From Oscheius tipulae (lineage: Eukaryota > Nematoda > Chromadorea > Rhabditida > Rhabditidae), in the NCBI GenBank assembly GCA_037178975.1, contig JASJZH010000004.1:248001-312000 (forward strand): a DNA stretch of 64,000 bases, read 5' to 3'. Positions 39,296-51,300 of this stretch are shown in pieces; position 1 is the stretch's first letter; each line of letters opens with the position of its first letter. Position numbers and translations under genes: made by a program. The notes under the pieces are model-generated. The model was not told the DNA's origin. It did no database searches and saw only the letters and a program-made list of their open reading frames with translations.

Positions 39296-40139
39296 TTCCC
39301 CTGCGGAAGAGCCAAAAGAGAATAATTAGCCTCACTAAGAATGTGTGTTGAGCTTAAAAGGGAGAGTCTGCTAGTCAATTTTGGCTGCAAGCCGGAGGGA
39401 TTCCGTAGCCCTGTTGAAGTAGTTTGGGAGGCCGGAAAATGACCAATTTTCTACTAATTTCCTGCCCCAAAACAATCAATTATTAATAATTTCCAAATGG
39501 AAGGAAATGGGCGCCAATCGGGTGCGAGGTAAAACGGAACAGAATTCAATTATTTGGGGAGCTATCGCGATGGAGAGCCGTCTCATTATCTAAATGACAG
39601 TGTTGAGGAAAAAGTGACAGAGACAGAGATATGTTCATACGGGTGGCTTTCCGATTTCACGAGACCTTCCGCTCGAATTATTCATTCCAGCGGTCAGACG
39701 CATGGAAAAGAGGTGCATAAGCGAGAATTTTTCCACGTCGTTTGTTGCTAGAAAAAGAGGGCAAACATGGAAATTGGGGGATAGAGAATTTTTTCAAAAG
39801 TCATCTAACTGAGGAACGATATCTTACAAAGTTCTGCCAAGTTCGGATCGAAATAACGGGAAAAAGACAATAAAAAGTGACAGAAAATAGCTAATGTGCT
39901 AGAAAATAAATGGACAAAAAGCAAAAAGGCTCGGAAAAGTCTGCTCGCCTCTGTTTCTCCCACATCAAAGTCAAAGTGTGTGAGTGTGTAGGATAAGAGA
40001 GGGGAGACAGGGGCGGCAGGAGAAGAGTGCAGGAAATGAGACGACTCTCGGGTCTTATGTGCGTGTCTCAATGTATGAATGTTTTCACAGGTCTCTTTTG
40101 CACCCATTTTACTTTTTTTGGGAAAAATAACAGGGAAAG

Positions 40140-40305
40140 TACATGGTTAAACAAAGAGACAGAAAAAGACAGAGAGGCAGGGCACAGAGAAAGAGAGATC
40201 GAGGGACACAGAGACAGAGAGTGTTAGAGGAACAGAGAGACAGAGACACAGGGAGATAGAGAGACAGAGAATCCGAGGGTGAGAGAGAGAGAGGAGACAG
40301 AGAGA
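40140..40305. repeat. GAGACAGA-type simple repeat
   Basis: Degenerate GACAGAGAGACAGAGACACA units. Confidence 0.8.
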
Positions 40306-41339
40306 CCGAATCTGTTGAGCGGATGTGCTCTTTTTTTTAGGACAATTATCCCCGTGGAAAAACTAAAGAAGAGTTCCGAGAAAATCCTCTGCTCGTTTTA
40401 GGCCGTTAATTATTCAAAGGAACAGGAAAGTCGAGTAGGAGAGGGGGACGGCAGTAATAAACGTTAATTGAGGCGCGAAAAGTACGCGAGAGCAGACGGG
40501 CCGAGTGAAAAGGGGAGAGATTGCCGTCAAATGTCGCCTCTGGACACAATTTTTCGGGTTTCTAGCCAGAAAGTTCAAATTTTTACTATGTAAGGTGTTC
40601 AGAAAAATTAACAAGAAATTGGAAATTTTTGAAATTATTGAATCAGGCCTCAGAGTTGAATAACTACGAGACTGCTCTCCGCACGAGTAGACTAATTGGC
40701 AGCTTTTGGAAGAGAGGGCAGAGGAAGGAAGGAAAAGGCGGAAACTTCAGGCGCTCATGCTCTCAGAGTCATCTAATTTCTACCCTGTGAGGGCAAACAG
40801 CCGACTGTCTAATGACAATAGTCTTCTAGTAGTTGGTTTTTCGGATCAGTTGAGTCAGGAAGTGAAAGACAGAGACAGAGAGAAACATTTGTAAAGACTG
40901 CCCAGATCGGAACCCCCTAAATGGAAGATATAATTCAGTTGCAGAACTTGAGGCAAAACAGAGACACGTTGGCTATGGCAAAGACAAATCCGGTTCTGTC
41001 CCCCCTCTCTGTCCTTCTTCTCCCTACACACCGGTAGCAGGGCAGAAACGGGGAAGGGCTGGCTGGAAAACGAGACTCGACACGGTGAGCGAGAGAGACA
41101 AAATACAGGACAATCGATTTCGGTGTCAAAGGGAAACAGTGAGAGAGAGACAGCGACCAGGCAGACCACCATCATATGGGAAACTGGGGGGATCGGTTGA
41201 AAGAGACGCGCGGCGCAGGAGCGCGGGGCCCAACCCTGGAGAAGAAGTGTAAACACTACGCAACAGGTGTGTATGATCTGCTGCGCAAGAGAGGAACTAG
41301 GAACAATCATAAAACGAGGTGGTGTGGGTTGATTGGATT

Positions 41340-41690
41340 CCCTGTCCCCGTTCCTCTATTTTTCTGTCTCTCTATCCCTCTGTCATTTATCTCTATCGCT
41401 CTGTCAGTATGCATCTCTTTCTGTCTCTCTGTCACGCAGTCTTTTATGCCTCTATGTCCCTCTCTGTTTCTTTAACTCTCCGTCTCCCAGTCTCTTTGTC
41501 TTTATGTTTCTCTATTTCTATGTTTCTCAACCGCAGTCTTTCTGTCTTTATGTCTTCCAGTGTCTCTGTCTCCATGTCTCCCTGTCTCCCTCCCCTTCTG
41601 TCTCTCTGTCTCTCTATCTGTCTGTCTCTGTCTCTCTCAGCCTCTTTGTCTCTCTGTGTTTCTACCTTTCTGTCTCTCTCTCTCTATTCG
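41340..41690. repeat. Long CTGTCTCT-type simple repeat
   Basis: About 350 bp of CTGTCTCTCTATCTGTCTG-like units, the longest tract in the window. Ser/Leu-rich frames across it on the plus strand are artefacts. Confidence 0.9.
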
Positions 41691-42339
41691 AAGTTCCTGG
41701 TCAGATCAGACAAAAAAGTAGATTGTTCCCATCCTAAGAATTGGGAATCCGAAAAATATACAAAAAGACTGCGACATTATTTGAAGTGAGGAAAGGCCTA
41801 GAAGGTATTGAAATTTAATAAAAAGAGAGAAGAAACGTTTGAAAAAACAACTTTTTTACCCATGTCAACCCGCTAAAATAGGCGGAAATCCTACGTGCCT
41901 ATGCGCATCAGCAAGGTCAAATCACGGTGTAATGAGAAACAGAGATGGGTAGGTTCTGCACATCCACGATTTTAGACCATTTCACAATGTTTTATTCTAG
42001 ATAAGGAAACAAGGAAATGAACAAAAAGCAAAGGGAGTGCGGCTGCAGCCTAAAGAGAAAGAGACGGGAAGAGAACGAAGGGGGACAGCCCTGAGATCAG
42101 GTTTCACCATGACAGAAAGAAGTTCAAAGAACGGAGAGAAAGGTTCCGTGTCTCCTCACTCTCTCCTGCCCGTCTCTGTCTTCTTGTCTTTCTGTTTTTC
42201 TGTCTCTCGATCCCCACTAGTGCTTGCACTACTACGCTCAAGGTCTCAACAGATTTGATAAGAAGGGATACCAGTCGTGAGTGACATCATGAATTCCTCA
42301 CCCTATCTATTTTTTCCTCCAAACAAGAAAAGAACTCAC

Positions 42340-42420
42340 ATCTGACGGCGTTGCAGGTCGGCTGAACCGGGCCCGGACATTGAAGACGCGCAGGGAGAGA
42401 GCCAACGAGCGGAACTTCAT
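42340..42420 (-). CDS. tpa-1: Possible alternative first exon of PKC
   Basis: The minus strand encodes MKFRSLALSLRVFNVRARF plus eight residues, ending in phase 0 at donor GTGAGT. Exon 37444-37535 opens in phase 0 upstream of the MARCD start. Joining them adds 49 residues and keeps the PKC frame (752 aa in total). A TTTCAG precedes the ATG by 8 nt. The basic, Arg-rich N-terminus could also belong to another protein. Confidence 0.4.
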
Positions 42421-42819
42421 GGCGACATCTGAAATTCCCAGTTATTCAAATTGTCAACAGATAACGAGGTGGGACGGGTGTGGTAAACAGCTGTTCCAGA
42501 AAGAGTTGAGGTCAGAGGGCTTGGAGGAGACCTCTGACTGACAGCTTTATGGCTAATTAGAGGTGTGGGAGGTATTAATGAGGGAAATTTTGCTATAAAT
42601 GCCTCACTTTGAAGCTGTGAGATGTTTATTAAGATGACTCAGAAAAAGGGACTAATAATTCCATAGAGAGGAGTGATTATAAACAGATTAGAAGACCGAG
42701 TTGCGGGTGATACGCGATTACTATTTCTGCTCCCGACATGATATCATTATGATTCCAGCTTACGAAAAGGGCAAAGTTGAAACTAGAGAATCTTATGAGA
42801 TGTTAATAGAACTTTCGAA

Positions 42820-42890
42820 AGGTCTGTCTCTCTGTTTGTCTCTGTCTCTCTGTCTCTCTGTGTCTTGGTGTCTCTGTGTCTCTATTTGCA
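42820..42890. repeat. CTGTCTCT-type simple repeat
   Basis: Perfect CTCTGTCTCTCTGTCTCTCT core. Confidence 0.8.
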
Positions 42891-43304
42891 AAGGATGCTA
42901 GCCAGTTGATAGTCTAGACTCGACCTACAGCTGGAAAAAAGCAGAAGGATTTATCTTCGCATCAGATGAGGCCACTTTGTTATTCCGCGCGTCCTTTCCT
43001 CACCCTCCTTCTTGCATTTAGTAAGCCTGGCTCATTATCTCAAAGACGAGAAGAGAGTGAGAGAGCCTGCTGCTACTTTTCGATTCAATCTCTGTCTCTC
43101 TCTGAGATTTACCTCACCCTCCCGCGCGCGGACTGCACATCCGCCTGGGAAAATGTGATGGGGGAGGTGGAAGGATTACTAAATATTGTTCCTTACACAT
43201 CAAAATTCAGTATCATGAGAGAAAGAGTCGGAAAGAAAAGGATACGTCCAGGTCGCTCCGCTTCAAGTGGACAATTCTTGGGTCCGAAACAAAAACTTTC
43301 AGCT

Positions 43305-43370
43305 TTGATATGTTCTGTTGTAGCCCGTACCAAAATCTACAGCTTTACAGAACAACATTTTGCTGGAAAT
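43305..43370. repeat. Fold-back element, copy H8
   Basis: GATATGTTCTG then TTGTAGCCCGTACCAAAATC and CTACAGCTTTACAGAACAAC. The left arm has lost about five bases. Confidence 0.5.
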
Positions 43371-43451
43371 CCACGTTTTGATGCCTTTTAGCCACGAATG
43401 CTTGATTTCAAGCCAAGATTGAAAGTGTTAGATATTGCAACAACTTTTTCG

Positions 43452-44135
43452 GGTCCAAAAAGTGAGTTTTAAGCTTTCTCTTGTCTTACAAAATTGTAGC
43501 CGATACCGAAACCAATAGCTTTGCAGAACATCACACTGCCTAAAAACCACTTCTTCGGCACGAAAAAACTTATTTCTTTTTTTGGCTTGGCCTCGGTCGC
43601 CCGTGTCACTCCCGTGCCATCTCTCACCCGCCAGTCCAATATAGCTGCAGAAAAATAGTTTCAAACCAGCTTTCGGGCTCATTGTATCGTTATAGCGGTA
43701 CCCTCAGACCATGATCGTTGTAGAACGAGTCTAACGAAGTAGCTTCGAGAGTGGTCTTTGGGAAAATACTGCTTTTTGAAGAAAAGGGCTCTCGTCTGAC
43801 ATTTTGTCGGAGTGGAGTCTTTTTTGCGAGTGTTTTTAAAAACACTCTGCGGTACCATAAAGCTCTCGTGATTCTTTCCTACAAGTCAATACTATATAGT
43901 TCTAGATCGAAACTACCTAGAGGGCTCTTGTTCGATTCCAGAGACCAGCTCTGTCGAGCTGGTGTAAGACTATCGAAGTTTTGTGATGTTTTTTGGTGAA
44001 GAGGAGGCTACAGCCTTTTTTCTGCGAGTGTTTTGAAACTCTGAACTAATAAAGCCCCGTATACCCGCGATTTTCCAAAACTTCCATGATTTCCATTCCA
44101 CGACCGGTGTTGAAAAAGTCAGGGATGGTTTTGGC
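43452..44135. repeat. 540-bp dispersed element, copy B plus 3' extension
   Basis: 43452-43993 matches 35696-36229. The following 140 bp (GAGTGTTTTGAAACTCTG, CTTCCATGATTTCCATTCCA) matches the bHLH-intron fragment at 11820-11930 instead, so the full element is probably longer than either copy. Confidence 0.75.
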
Positions 44136-44754
44136 TGAAGGAAAATGGAAAAGTGATTTTGGAAGATAAAAGGAAGGCTAGCCCAGATTCTTGTCACTCT
44201 TTTTGGATCAGGTGAACGGTTTCATACTGTACTAAAGACAAAAAACCAAAAAGTAGTAAAAATCAGAGCGTGGGCTCACAAGAGAGAGAGTCAGCTGAAC
44301 AAACCCTTGATCTTGTAAAAACAACCGTTCTCGCTGTCCGACTAGGCGGGAAAACAAACCAATTTTGAGTAGCTCGAGGAGATTTTCGGTTTCCTGATTT
44401 TGGCTAATTTTCAACGGGAGGAGAAAAAAAGGAACGCGTATCTTTGCTTCTAGGAAAGAGCCTTCAAGAAGTCAGAGGATAATATGATTACTGGGCTACA
44501 ACCAGTGACTGGGGAGGAGGGGGATGGCAACTGAAAATCAGAGAGAGAGTCAATTTTAAGACGGATAAAACTGGGCGGGAGAGGGGAACTTCCAATATTT
44601 TCATGCATAATTTCTCATTCCCAAGAGTAAACATCCCTCATTATTAACTCTCATTCATTCCAGAAAAGAGGTCCTTTTCTAGAATGAGATCATACGGCTT
44701 TGGAATTGCGTCAGAGCTGAAACCCGCTCGGGTTTGATTCGGATTTTCGATTCA

Positions 44755-44945
44755 GTCAGAGAACAGAGAGAGACAGAGCGACAGAGCCTTTACAGAAAGA
44801 CAAGAACAGCGAAACAAGGAATTAGAGAGACAGATAAATACAGGAACAGAGAGACAGAGAGACAGAGACTTAGATGCAGAAAGACGAGAACAGCGAAACA
44901 AGAAGTTAGAGAGAGATAAATACAGAGACAGAGAGGCAGATAAGC
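44755..44945. repeat. GAGACAGA-type simple repeat with a short tandem unit
   Basis: Besides GAGACAGA units, AAAGACAAGAACAGCGAAAC and AAAGACGAGAACAGCGAAAC recur about 80 bp apart, a small tandem duplication. Confidence 0.75.
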
Positions 44946-47018
44946 AGAGTTACAAAAGGACGGAGTTCAAGGCAGAATCTGAAGCCAACTTTTAGCTTTT
45001 TAGAACACCGCGCAACCTAGTTTTTGAACGGGAGAGCAGTTAGCCGCTGTTGGCATTTCCGAGAGCTTTTTTCTGTGCAAAAGTGAGAAGAATAGCCGGG
45101 TAAGGGTTCGATGTAGGTGAAAATGGGGTAACCTATGAAAAAATGAAGATGATTCTCTCTTCACTGCTCCCGCTCTCAGCATGCGCACTATGGCAACGGA
45201 AGCGGATTATTGAGGAAAGCACCCGGGTCGTGTCTTCTTCGTCCCTCTTTTTGATTGTGTAGAGAGGGTGTTGCACTGATCCGGAAAAGCGGGTCTGGAG
45301 CTTGGGGGTGGAACTGATTTGGGCAAAGATGAGAGAGAGACACGACTCTCTCGGATTACGCGATCATTTAATTTTTCATAATATGACTGGGAATAGGATT
45401 GCGTGGAGCTGTAAATAGAGGTAGAGATACGGGGGTAGGGCCTGTTCCTTTCTCTGTCTTTGCCACGAGACTCCAGCACCGATGGAAAAAGTCCAAAAGA
45501 AATAACCAGACAGGGAGCATCGAACAACAGAACAGATCCCTGAGATAGTGAGAAGGAGTCTGAGGGCAATAATTGTTGCTTCCTCCCTCCTTCTTCCCGT
45601 CCTCTTCCTCCCCACAAACAACGCCTGAGGGGGTGGGAATTACTCGACTCCGAGCCTCCTCAGCCACCTCCTGACCAGACTTTAGGTTCACACAAAGTTC
45701 AAGAATAAGTCCAAAAGTTGTACCAAAAGCTTCAGTAGCTTAAGAAAAAGAAACCCGAGATCCGAAGTGACTCATCCCATGATTGTAAGCGGAGAGTAGG
45801 ATTTTATGCCTTGTTGTCCATTTCTCTCCATCAGCCTTTAGGCTAGCCTCAGGCTACGGGGCTATAAATTAAACGCCCGCTTGCACTATAGATGAGGGAA
45901 GGAGGCGAGGAGCGGGTCGGTAGCACCTGGCCTCTTATCTTGGGTCGGAATCTGTCAAGGAAAGAAATTTTTGAGAAATGGGACTGGATGGGAGGTGAGG
46001 ATTGGATATGGAGAGATCCAGAGGAACAGTGAGACAGGAAGACAGGAGGGCTAAGAAACAGACAGAGGCTGACATCATAACAGAGACAAGATCGGAACAA
46101 ACAACATACCATCCCAAGAATCTTATGCCAACTAACAAAAAGGCTAGTCGAGCAGCTTGGAGGCAAACATCCTGACCCATTGTTCCCTCTGATCGCTTCT
46201 GATCCATGCTGGGGACAAAGGTGACTTCAAACGGAAGTCATTAGGTCGAACGAGAGAGACAGGAGGTGCAAAGTCAGGACGCTACCTAATCCAATAGAAA
46301 CAGAGAGATAGTAGAAGGTGATCGGATTCTAATTAGTAGCCATGATTCTTGTTCTAGAGATAGAGAGTGACAGAGACGGTTTAACGAAATTTCAGTATAG
46401 TTTGTGCTACTCCATAAATTTGGCCCGCGCGACTTTCTACCGGTAGTCTACTGTCTTCATACTCGACCCCGGTCAAGTTGACCCCTTCCCCGTCCTAGAA
46501 ACCAATCAAAACTCATGGTAGAATGGTAGAGAGTCTCCTCCTCGTTTCCCTCGAGTCCTCATTGTTCCTCTCTATCACGACTCATCCCATGGTAAGCTAC
46601 TGCATGATAGTTACGGCTCTCGGTCATCTTAATGGTTCGATTTCTTGGCTCCCGGTGCTGTTGTAGATGACTCGTCTTCCTATAGAGCCGGCGTAGATGC
46701 ACGGGACGTCGAAGAGACAGAGAGACACGTCGGGTAGACTCCTTGGCTGTCCTAGACGACTCTCGGTAGAGGCGGAGAGAGAGACGACCTTCTATGTCCG
46801 CGGCGGGAGCTTTACTGGAGGAGTTATGCTTGACAAGTCAAGAGATTTGCAAATTACAATAGTTCGTACTGTAGAGCACCAAAACCCGTATGCACACTCC
46901 TAATTGCTAAACTTCAACAACTATTGTGAGACAGAAAAACAGAAGTGAACATTGTACCGGTACCCTTGTCTCTTTATAAAGCTCTTCAGTTAAGTATCAC
47001 TGCGGATTCTGTGAGCAA

Positions 47019-47628
47019 TCACGTTCTGTTAGCATTGACAGCAGTTCTCATCTTCTTCTGCGCCTCCGTTCTACACAGGTCGGCGTATGCCTTCTGTCCT
47101 TGAGCAACTTCAGCTAAGTAGTCTTCGTGTTCCTGTAACCAATGGGTAGAACAGGAACGGAAAGTATAGTTACCTTTCCAAAAGCAGGAGAAGTCAGTCC
47201 TTTGATCCTCGCTGTCAAGGCATTGACACTGTCGGTTAGGTGCTTCATCTTTCCAATATCAAACAGTGCCTCGACAGGGGTGGCTGTGGCCTCTTCCAGA
47301 GCATGACTGGCTCTTAGAATACCGTCAAATTCCTTGTGTCTCTCGTTTTTCTCGAACCTGCAAATGTGTTGTCCGTCCTTCTGTTAAACTCTCTTCCTAT
47401 GTCTATCTGTCTCTCTGTCACTATGTTAATCAGTTTGTATGTCTCTATGTCTCACCGTCCCTCTGTCTCTTTGTTTCTTTGTCTCTCTGTCTCTCTCCCT
47501 CTCTATCTATTTCTGTCTCTCACTCACCGTTCCACAAATCTCTCTATTTCCTGTCTCACAACTGGAGTATGGTCAAAGATTTGATTTCCCAAGAGGTCCA
47601 CATCTCTAACGACGGCCGCGATTGACAT
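47019..47628 (-). CDS. BLOC1S5: BLOC-1 complex subunit 5 (Muted)
   Basis: Small coiled-coil subunit of BLOC-1, which works in lysosome-related organelle biogenesis and endosomal sorting. Exons 47528-47628, 47174-47357, 47019-47132 give 132 aa. The conserved block reads RDVDLLGNQIFDHTPVVRQE then IERFVERFEKNERHKEF, matching the muted family region DHxPVxxxExxxFVxxFEEKR. The rest is predicted helix rich in Glu, Lys and Ala. It is shorter than human BLOC1S5 (187 aa), mainly at the ends. A TTTTCAG lies about 30 nt before the ATG. It lies 703 bp downstream of HECTD1 on the same strand. Confidence 0.82.
47395..47525. repeat. CTGTCTCT-type simple repeat in a BLOC1S5 intron
   Basis: CTGTCTCTTTGTTTCTTTGT-like units fill most of intron 1. 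Confidence 0.8.
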
Positions 47629-48062
47629 TTTTTAATTCCAAAAAAACCGAGAAAGGTACTGAAAATGGGAGGAATGGTGACTACCAGAAATAAACAGAAG
47701 CAGCGCGTGAAAATCGGCTTTTCTCGCGTCCTACGTCAATAGAAAGTATAGAAAAGCGGTCAACTTCCATATTTTCACAATTACAGCGAAAAGATACAGT
47801 AATCTTCATTCTTATACAAAAAGAGAACACGACAGGTTGATCTCAGTAAGGCTATTTCGCTGTAGGTGACGAGGGTGTACGGGGCGGGGAACCAGACAAA
47901 TGTGTGAAGACGGGTAGACCCGAGAAAAAAAGCTGTACTTTTCGTAGTTTCTAAAGAGAGTTTGAGAAATATACACAAAAAGTCACGGGTAAAGGGCAAA
48001 ATCTTTTTTTGTAGTTTTGAGCGGGTTACGGTAGGTGGAAAAATACGCAATTAGGTACGGTC

Positions 48063-48191
48063 ACTTTCCAAGCCATTTTTCAGGCCCCAGATGTGAATTT
48101 GCAATGTTTATAAAGATGTAACCCTCAAAAACTTTCCAAAACATGTCAAGTCAAAAATGCTGTTCTGTGCCTCAAAAATGGCTTGGAAAGT
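48063..48191. repeat. Inverted repeat, 23-bp arms
   Basis: ACTTTCCAAGCCATTTTTCA (48063-) pairs with CAAAAATGGCTTGGAAAGT (-48191) with two mismatches around an 83-nt loop, between HECTD1 and BLOC1S5. Either a small MITE or a transcript hairpin in the HECTD1 3' region. Confidence 0.6.
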
Positions 48192-48331
48192 TGGGACAAA
48201 AGTACTAGTTTTGAATTTTTGGGCGGGAATCACAATGAATTACACGGGGCTTTGAATTGCCAGAAGTAAGTCGATAGTAGATGATAGAAAATAGAGATTT
48301 TTAAAGGATTGTTGGGTAGCTATGAGGTGAA

Positions 48332-51300
48332 TTAGTTCAGATGGAAGCCCTTCTCGTTGATAGCGGTCAGAAGGCGCTCTTTTAGAATCTCCGATGATGA
48401 ATATTCCGGAAGTTTCAGGTAGTGGACGCAGGTGTTTACCTGAAAAATAACACGATTTATTGGAATCAATGCAAAAAAAGTAAAAGAAAATATTGTTGTG
48501 TCCAATGATCCGAGCCCCTGGGCGTCCGTTCGATAGCCACTCGGCCGTTAGGACAAAGTTTGCCAGTGAAGATTTTTAGGGTTTCAAGGCGCAAGAAGTC
48601 TTTTTGAGATTGTTGAATATCCAACTTTTGTTGCGTTTTTCGGCCACAAGGTAGGAAATTTTTGATTTGTGATGTTCTGCAAAGTTGTAGGTTTTGATCT
48701 GATTTACAACATTGCAAAACATACTTGTTCATCGGATTTTGAGACCGAGATTTCGCGAGAATCTATTTGAGATGAACACCAATAGAGATCAATGGCATTA
48801 TTCCCTTGTCCGTTTTACAGTAGTTTAGTTTATGAACGTACCGAAGGATAACTGCCATCCCCGCTCTCGACTTTCCTCACAACAGTGAGTCTAGGATGAA
48901 GATTGGCCAATCCTCCAGGCGGAAGACTGGAACAGCCAGTGGCAAACTGGAGGAAGTTCTTTCTCTCCTGAGCATTGAGCTCGACCATAACGTCCACGAA
49001 GCGCAGGAATCCAGGGCTTTCTTTGGTGTAGCCGAGCTTGGGCTCGGTAAAGTTCAAGACATCTTCGCGGCTCCATTCGGGACACTGCTCACCAGAGATC
49101 AGACGCTGGATCTCGTCAGAACTGTAGGAACGAAGAGACTTCAGAGGGAAGACACGATCGAAGCCCTCTCGGAAGGCTTTCATCTGAAAAGAGAACAGTT
49201 TTGACTGTCTCTGTCTCTCTCTCACTCAGTGTATTTTTGACTCTCTGACTATCTGTCTCTTTATCTCTCCGCCTCTTAGTCACTTTGTCTGTCTATCTCT
49301 ATGTTTCTCTGTCTCTCTCACCTGCTCAATAATTCCCGAGTTCAGGTAGAAGTCTGCACATTTCTGCACATAAATCTCCACATTATCCATGGTCACATCC
49401 ATGTCAGCTCCTCCCTCAACCAGCTCCATTTCCTCGTACTGGAAGACTTTCGATGGAGGGTTGACTCTGAATACGAATCATTCCAAGCACTCTGTAGCAA
49501 CTTACGTGAAAGTCAAGGCGAGTTCCTCGACACTGCATCTGGTACCATGAATGCAGAGCTTCAACTGATCGATCTTCCTCCTCTTGGCCTCTCTGTCCAG
49601 TTGCGGGTCATTTTCGATTGCTCTTTTCCGCTGAGCCAGAGCTCGCAGTTCCTTGAGGAAGCCTCCCTTCACAGGATGGACTTCCTCAAAGTCGTCGAGG
49701 TTCAAAACCCTGTCCAAGTTTGGATGCTGGAATTCGCTGAGTTGAGGACTGACTACCATCTTCAGGAAGGGCTGAGCTAGTGGCAGGTCAACCAGTCGTC
49801 CATCCTGTAGAATCTTGGCCATGAAGATTCCCAACGTGCGGAAGATTTCACTAGCCCTGCGGACTTCCTCGCTGTGAGGGGGTAGCGGGGCCGGGAAGAG
49901 GCCTCCAGGACGTCGGACATAGAACCCGGGAGGTTTCTTGCCCTCTCCCAGATCCAGTTCCTTCTCCTCCATCTTCAATTGGGTGTCATCCATGTCGTCA
50001 CAGAGCCAGATGGCCAAAGCCTTCCTCTGGAGCTCGGCTGCCACGAGGGCGTAGAATTCGAGGGTCGGACCGAGTCCAGTTCCCTCCTCTCCGTGGTACT
50101 CGATCTCCAGGACAGCCTTCCTCTCGGCATGAAAGCGCATGAGTCTCATGGCCTGTTCCAAGAGGAAATCTTCGGATCGGGACACCTTGATTCGTTCGTG
50201 CTTCAGTCGACCCAGACGGAACTCTTGGTAGCGGTCACCCCGACTGACGCTGCTCACATTGGATGGGGTACTGTTCCGGGATCTATCCAGAATGGCATCG
50301 CGTCTCTGCTGGAGCCAGATGACACTTCGGGTCGGACCGAAAGCCGTAGCGTTCAGGTACATGTTTCTGGTCTCGACGGAGAACAGACAGGGGTAGATGT
50401 AGACCAGCTTCTCGCACCAGAAGGGCAGAGCACGGGTTGTGACTACCAGAGCATCGGACAATTCCTGAAATGTGTCATCTAGAGGAAAATATATGGGAAA
50501 GGGTACCTGGGTCAACTTGAGAGTGATCTTGTCACTGATGAAGACTTGGGGGTTTACGTCCGCGTCTGGTACTCGCTCTACTACCTTGGACAAGAGTCGA
50601 ATGACTTCCAGGCTCTCGGAAACAATCACAGGAACTTGACTCTCCTCGCTGGGGATAGGACGAGCGGTGACGGAAGAAGGAGCCTCGGAAGTCTCGTACA
50701 AGAGGGTGTAAGTCGGCTCCCAGACTCGACGGTTGCGCTCGAATTTCTGTAAGATATGGGAATGAGAGACAGAGAGAGTCAGGGAGACAGAAAGACAGAG
50801 AGACAGAGAGACAGAGAAACAGAAAGAAGGAGCGGAGAGATAGAGAGACAGAGATACTCACCGTTCCCCAATCGATCATAGTGATAATATCCTGGACATA
50901 GCGGAAGAGACTCTCATGCTCGTTCTTCATCTCAATGGTCACATTCTCTACGCCGGTAATGTTCGGACCCCTCAAGAAGATTCTCAGCTTGCCCGTGTCC
51001 GCATACTGTGGAGCTGGTCGTTCCGGCTGATCGGGTACGAAGTTCGGAAGCTCGACCTCTTGTGTCTGGTTGACATTCTGTCTTCCCGGTCTCGGATCAA
51101 AGGCCGGAATCATGGCGGACATGACACTCTTCAGCACGAGCTCCTCTTCCAGCGGACGCACGGTCTTGCCTCCAGGCAGCAGTCCACAGTCTTGTTCAGT
51201 AGCGAATCCTCTGGCCAACAGCTTCTCCACATATTTCCAGTGGTTACTGCTTCTCAGACTTGGTCGGTCAGAAGATGCCTGTCCAAAGACGGATGTTAGG

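Larger units (their letters stand above)
37536..47018. other. Gene-poor 9.5-kb region upstream of PKC
   Basis: It contains one possible PKC 5' exon (42340-42420), the second copy of the 540-bp element, and many GA/CT simple-repeat tracts. A GC-rich patch with CTTCCG and GCGCATGC near 45160-45190 could be a promoter. No other exon could be supported; frames in it follow simple repeats or lack family features. Confidence 0.5.

Noticed and set aside
41319-41789. Long Ser/Leu-rich open frames
   Set aside because: They are translations of the CTGTCTCT simple repeat.
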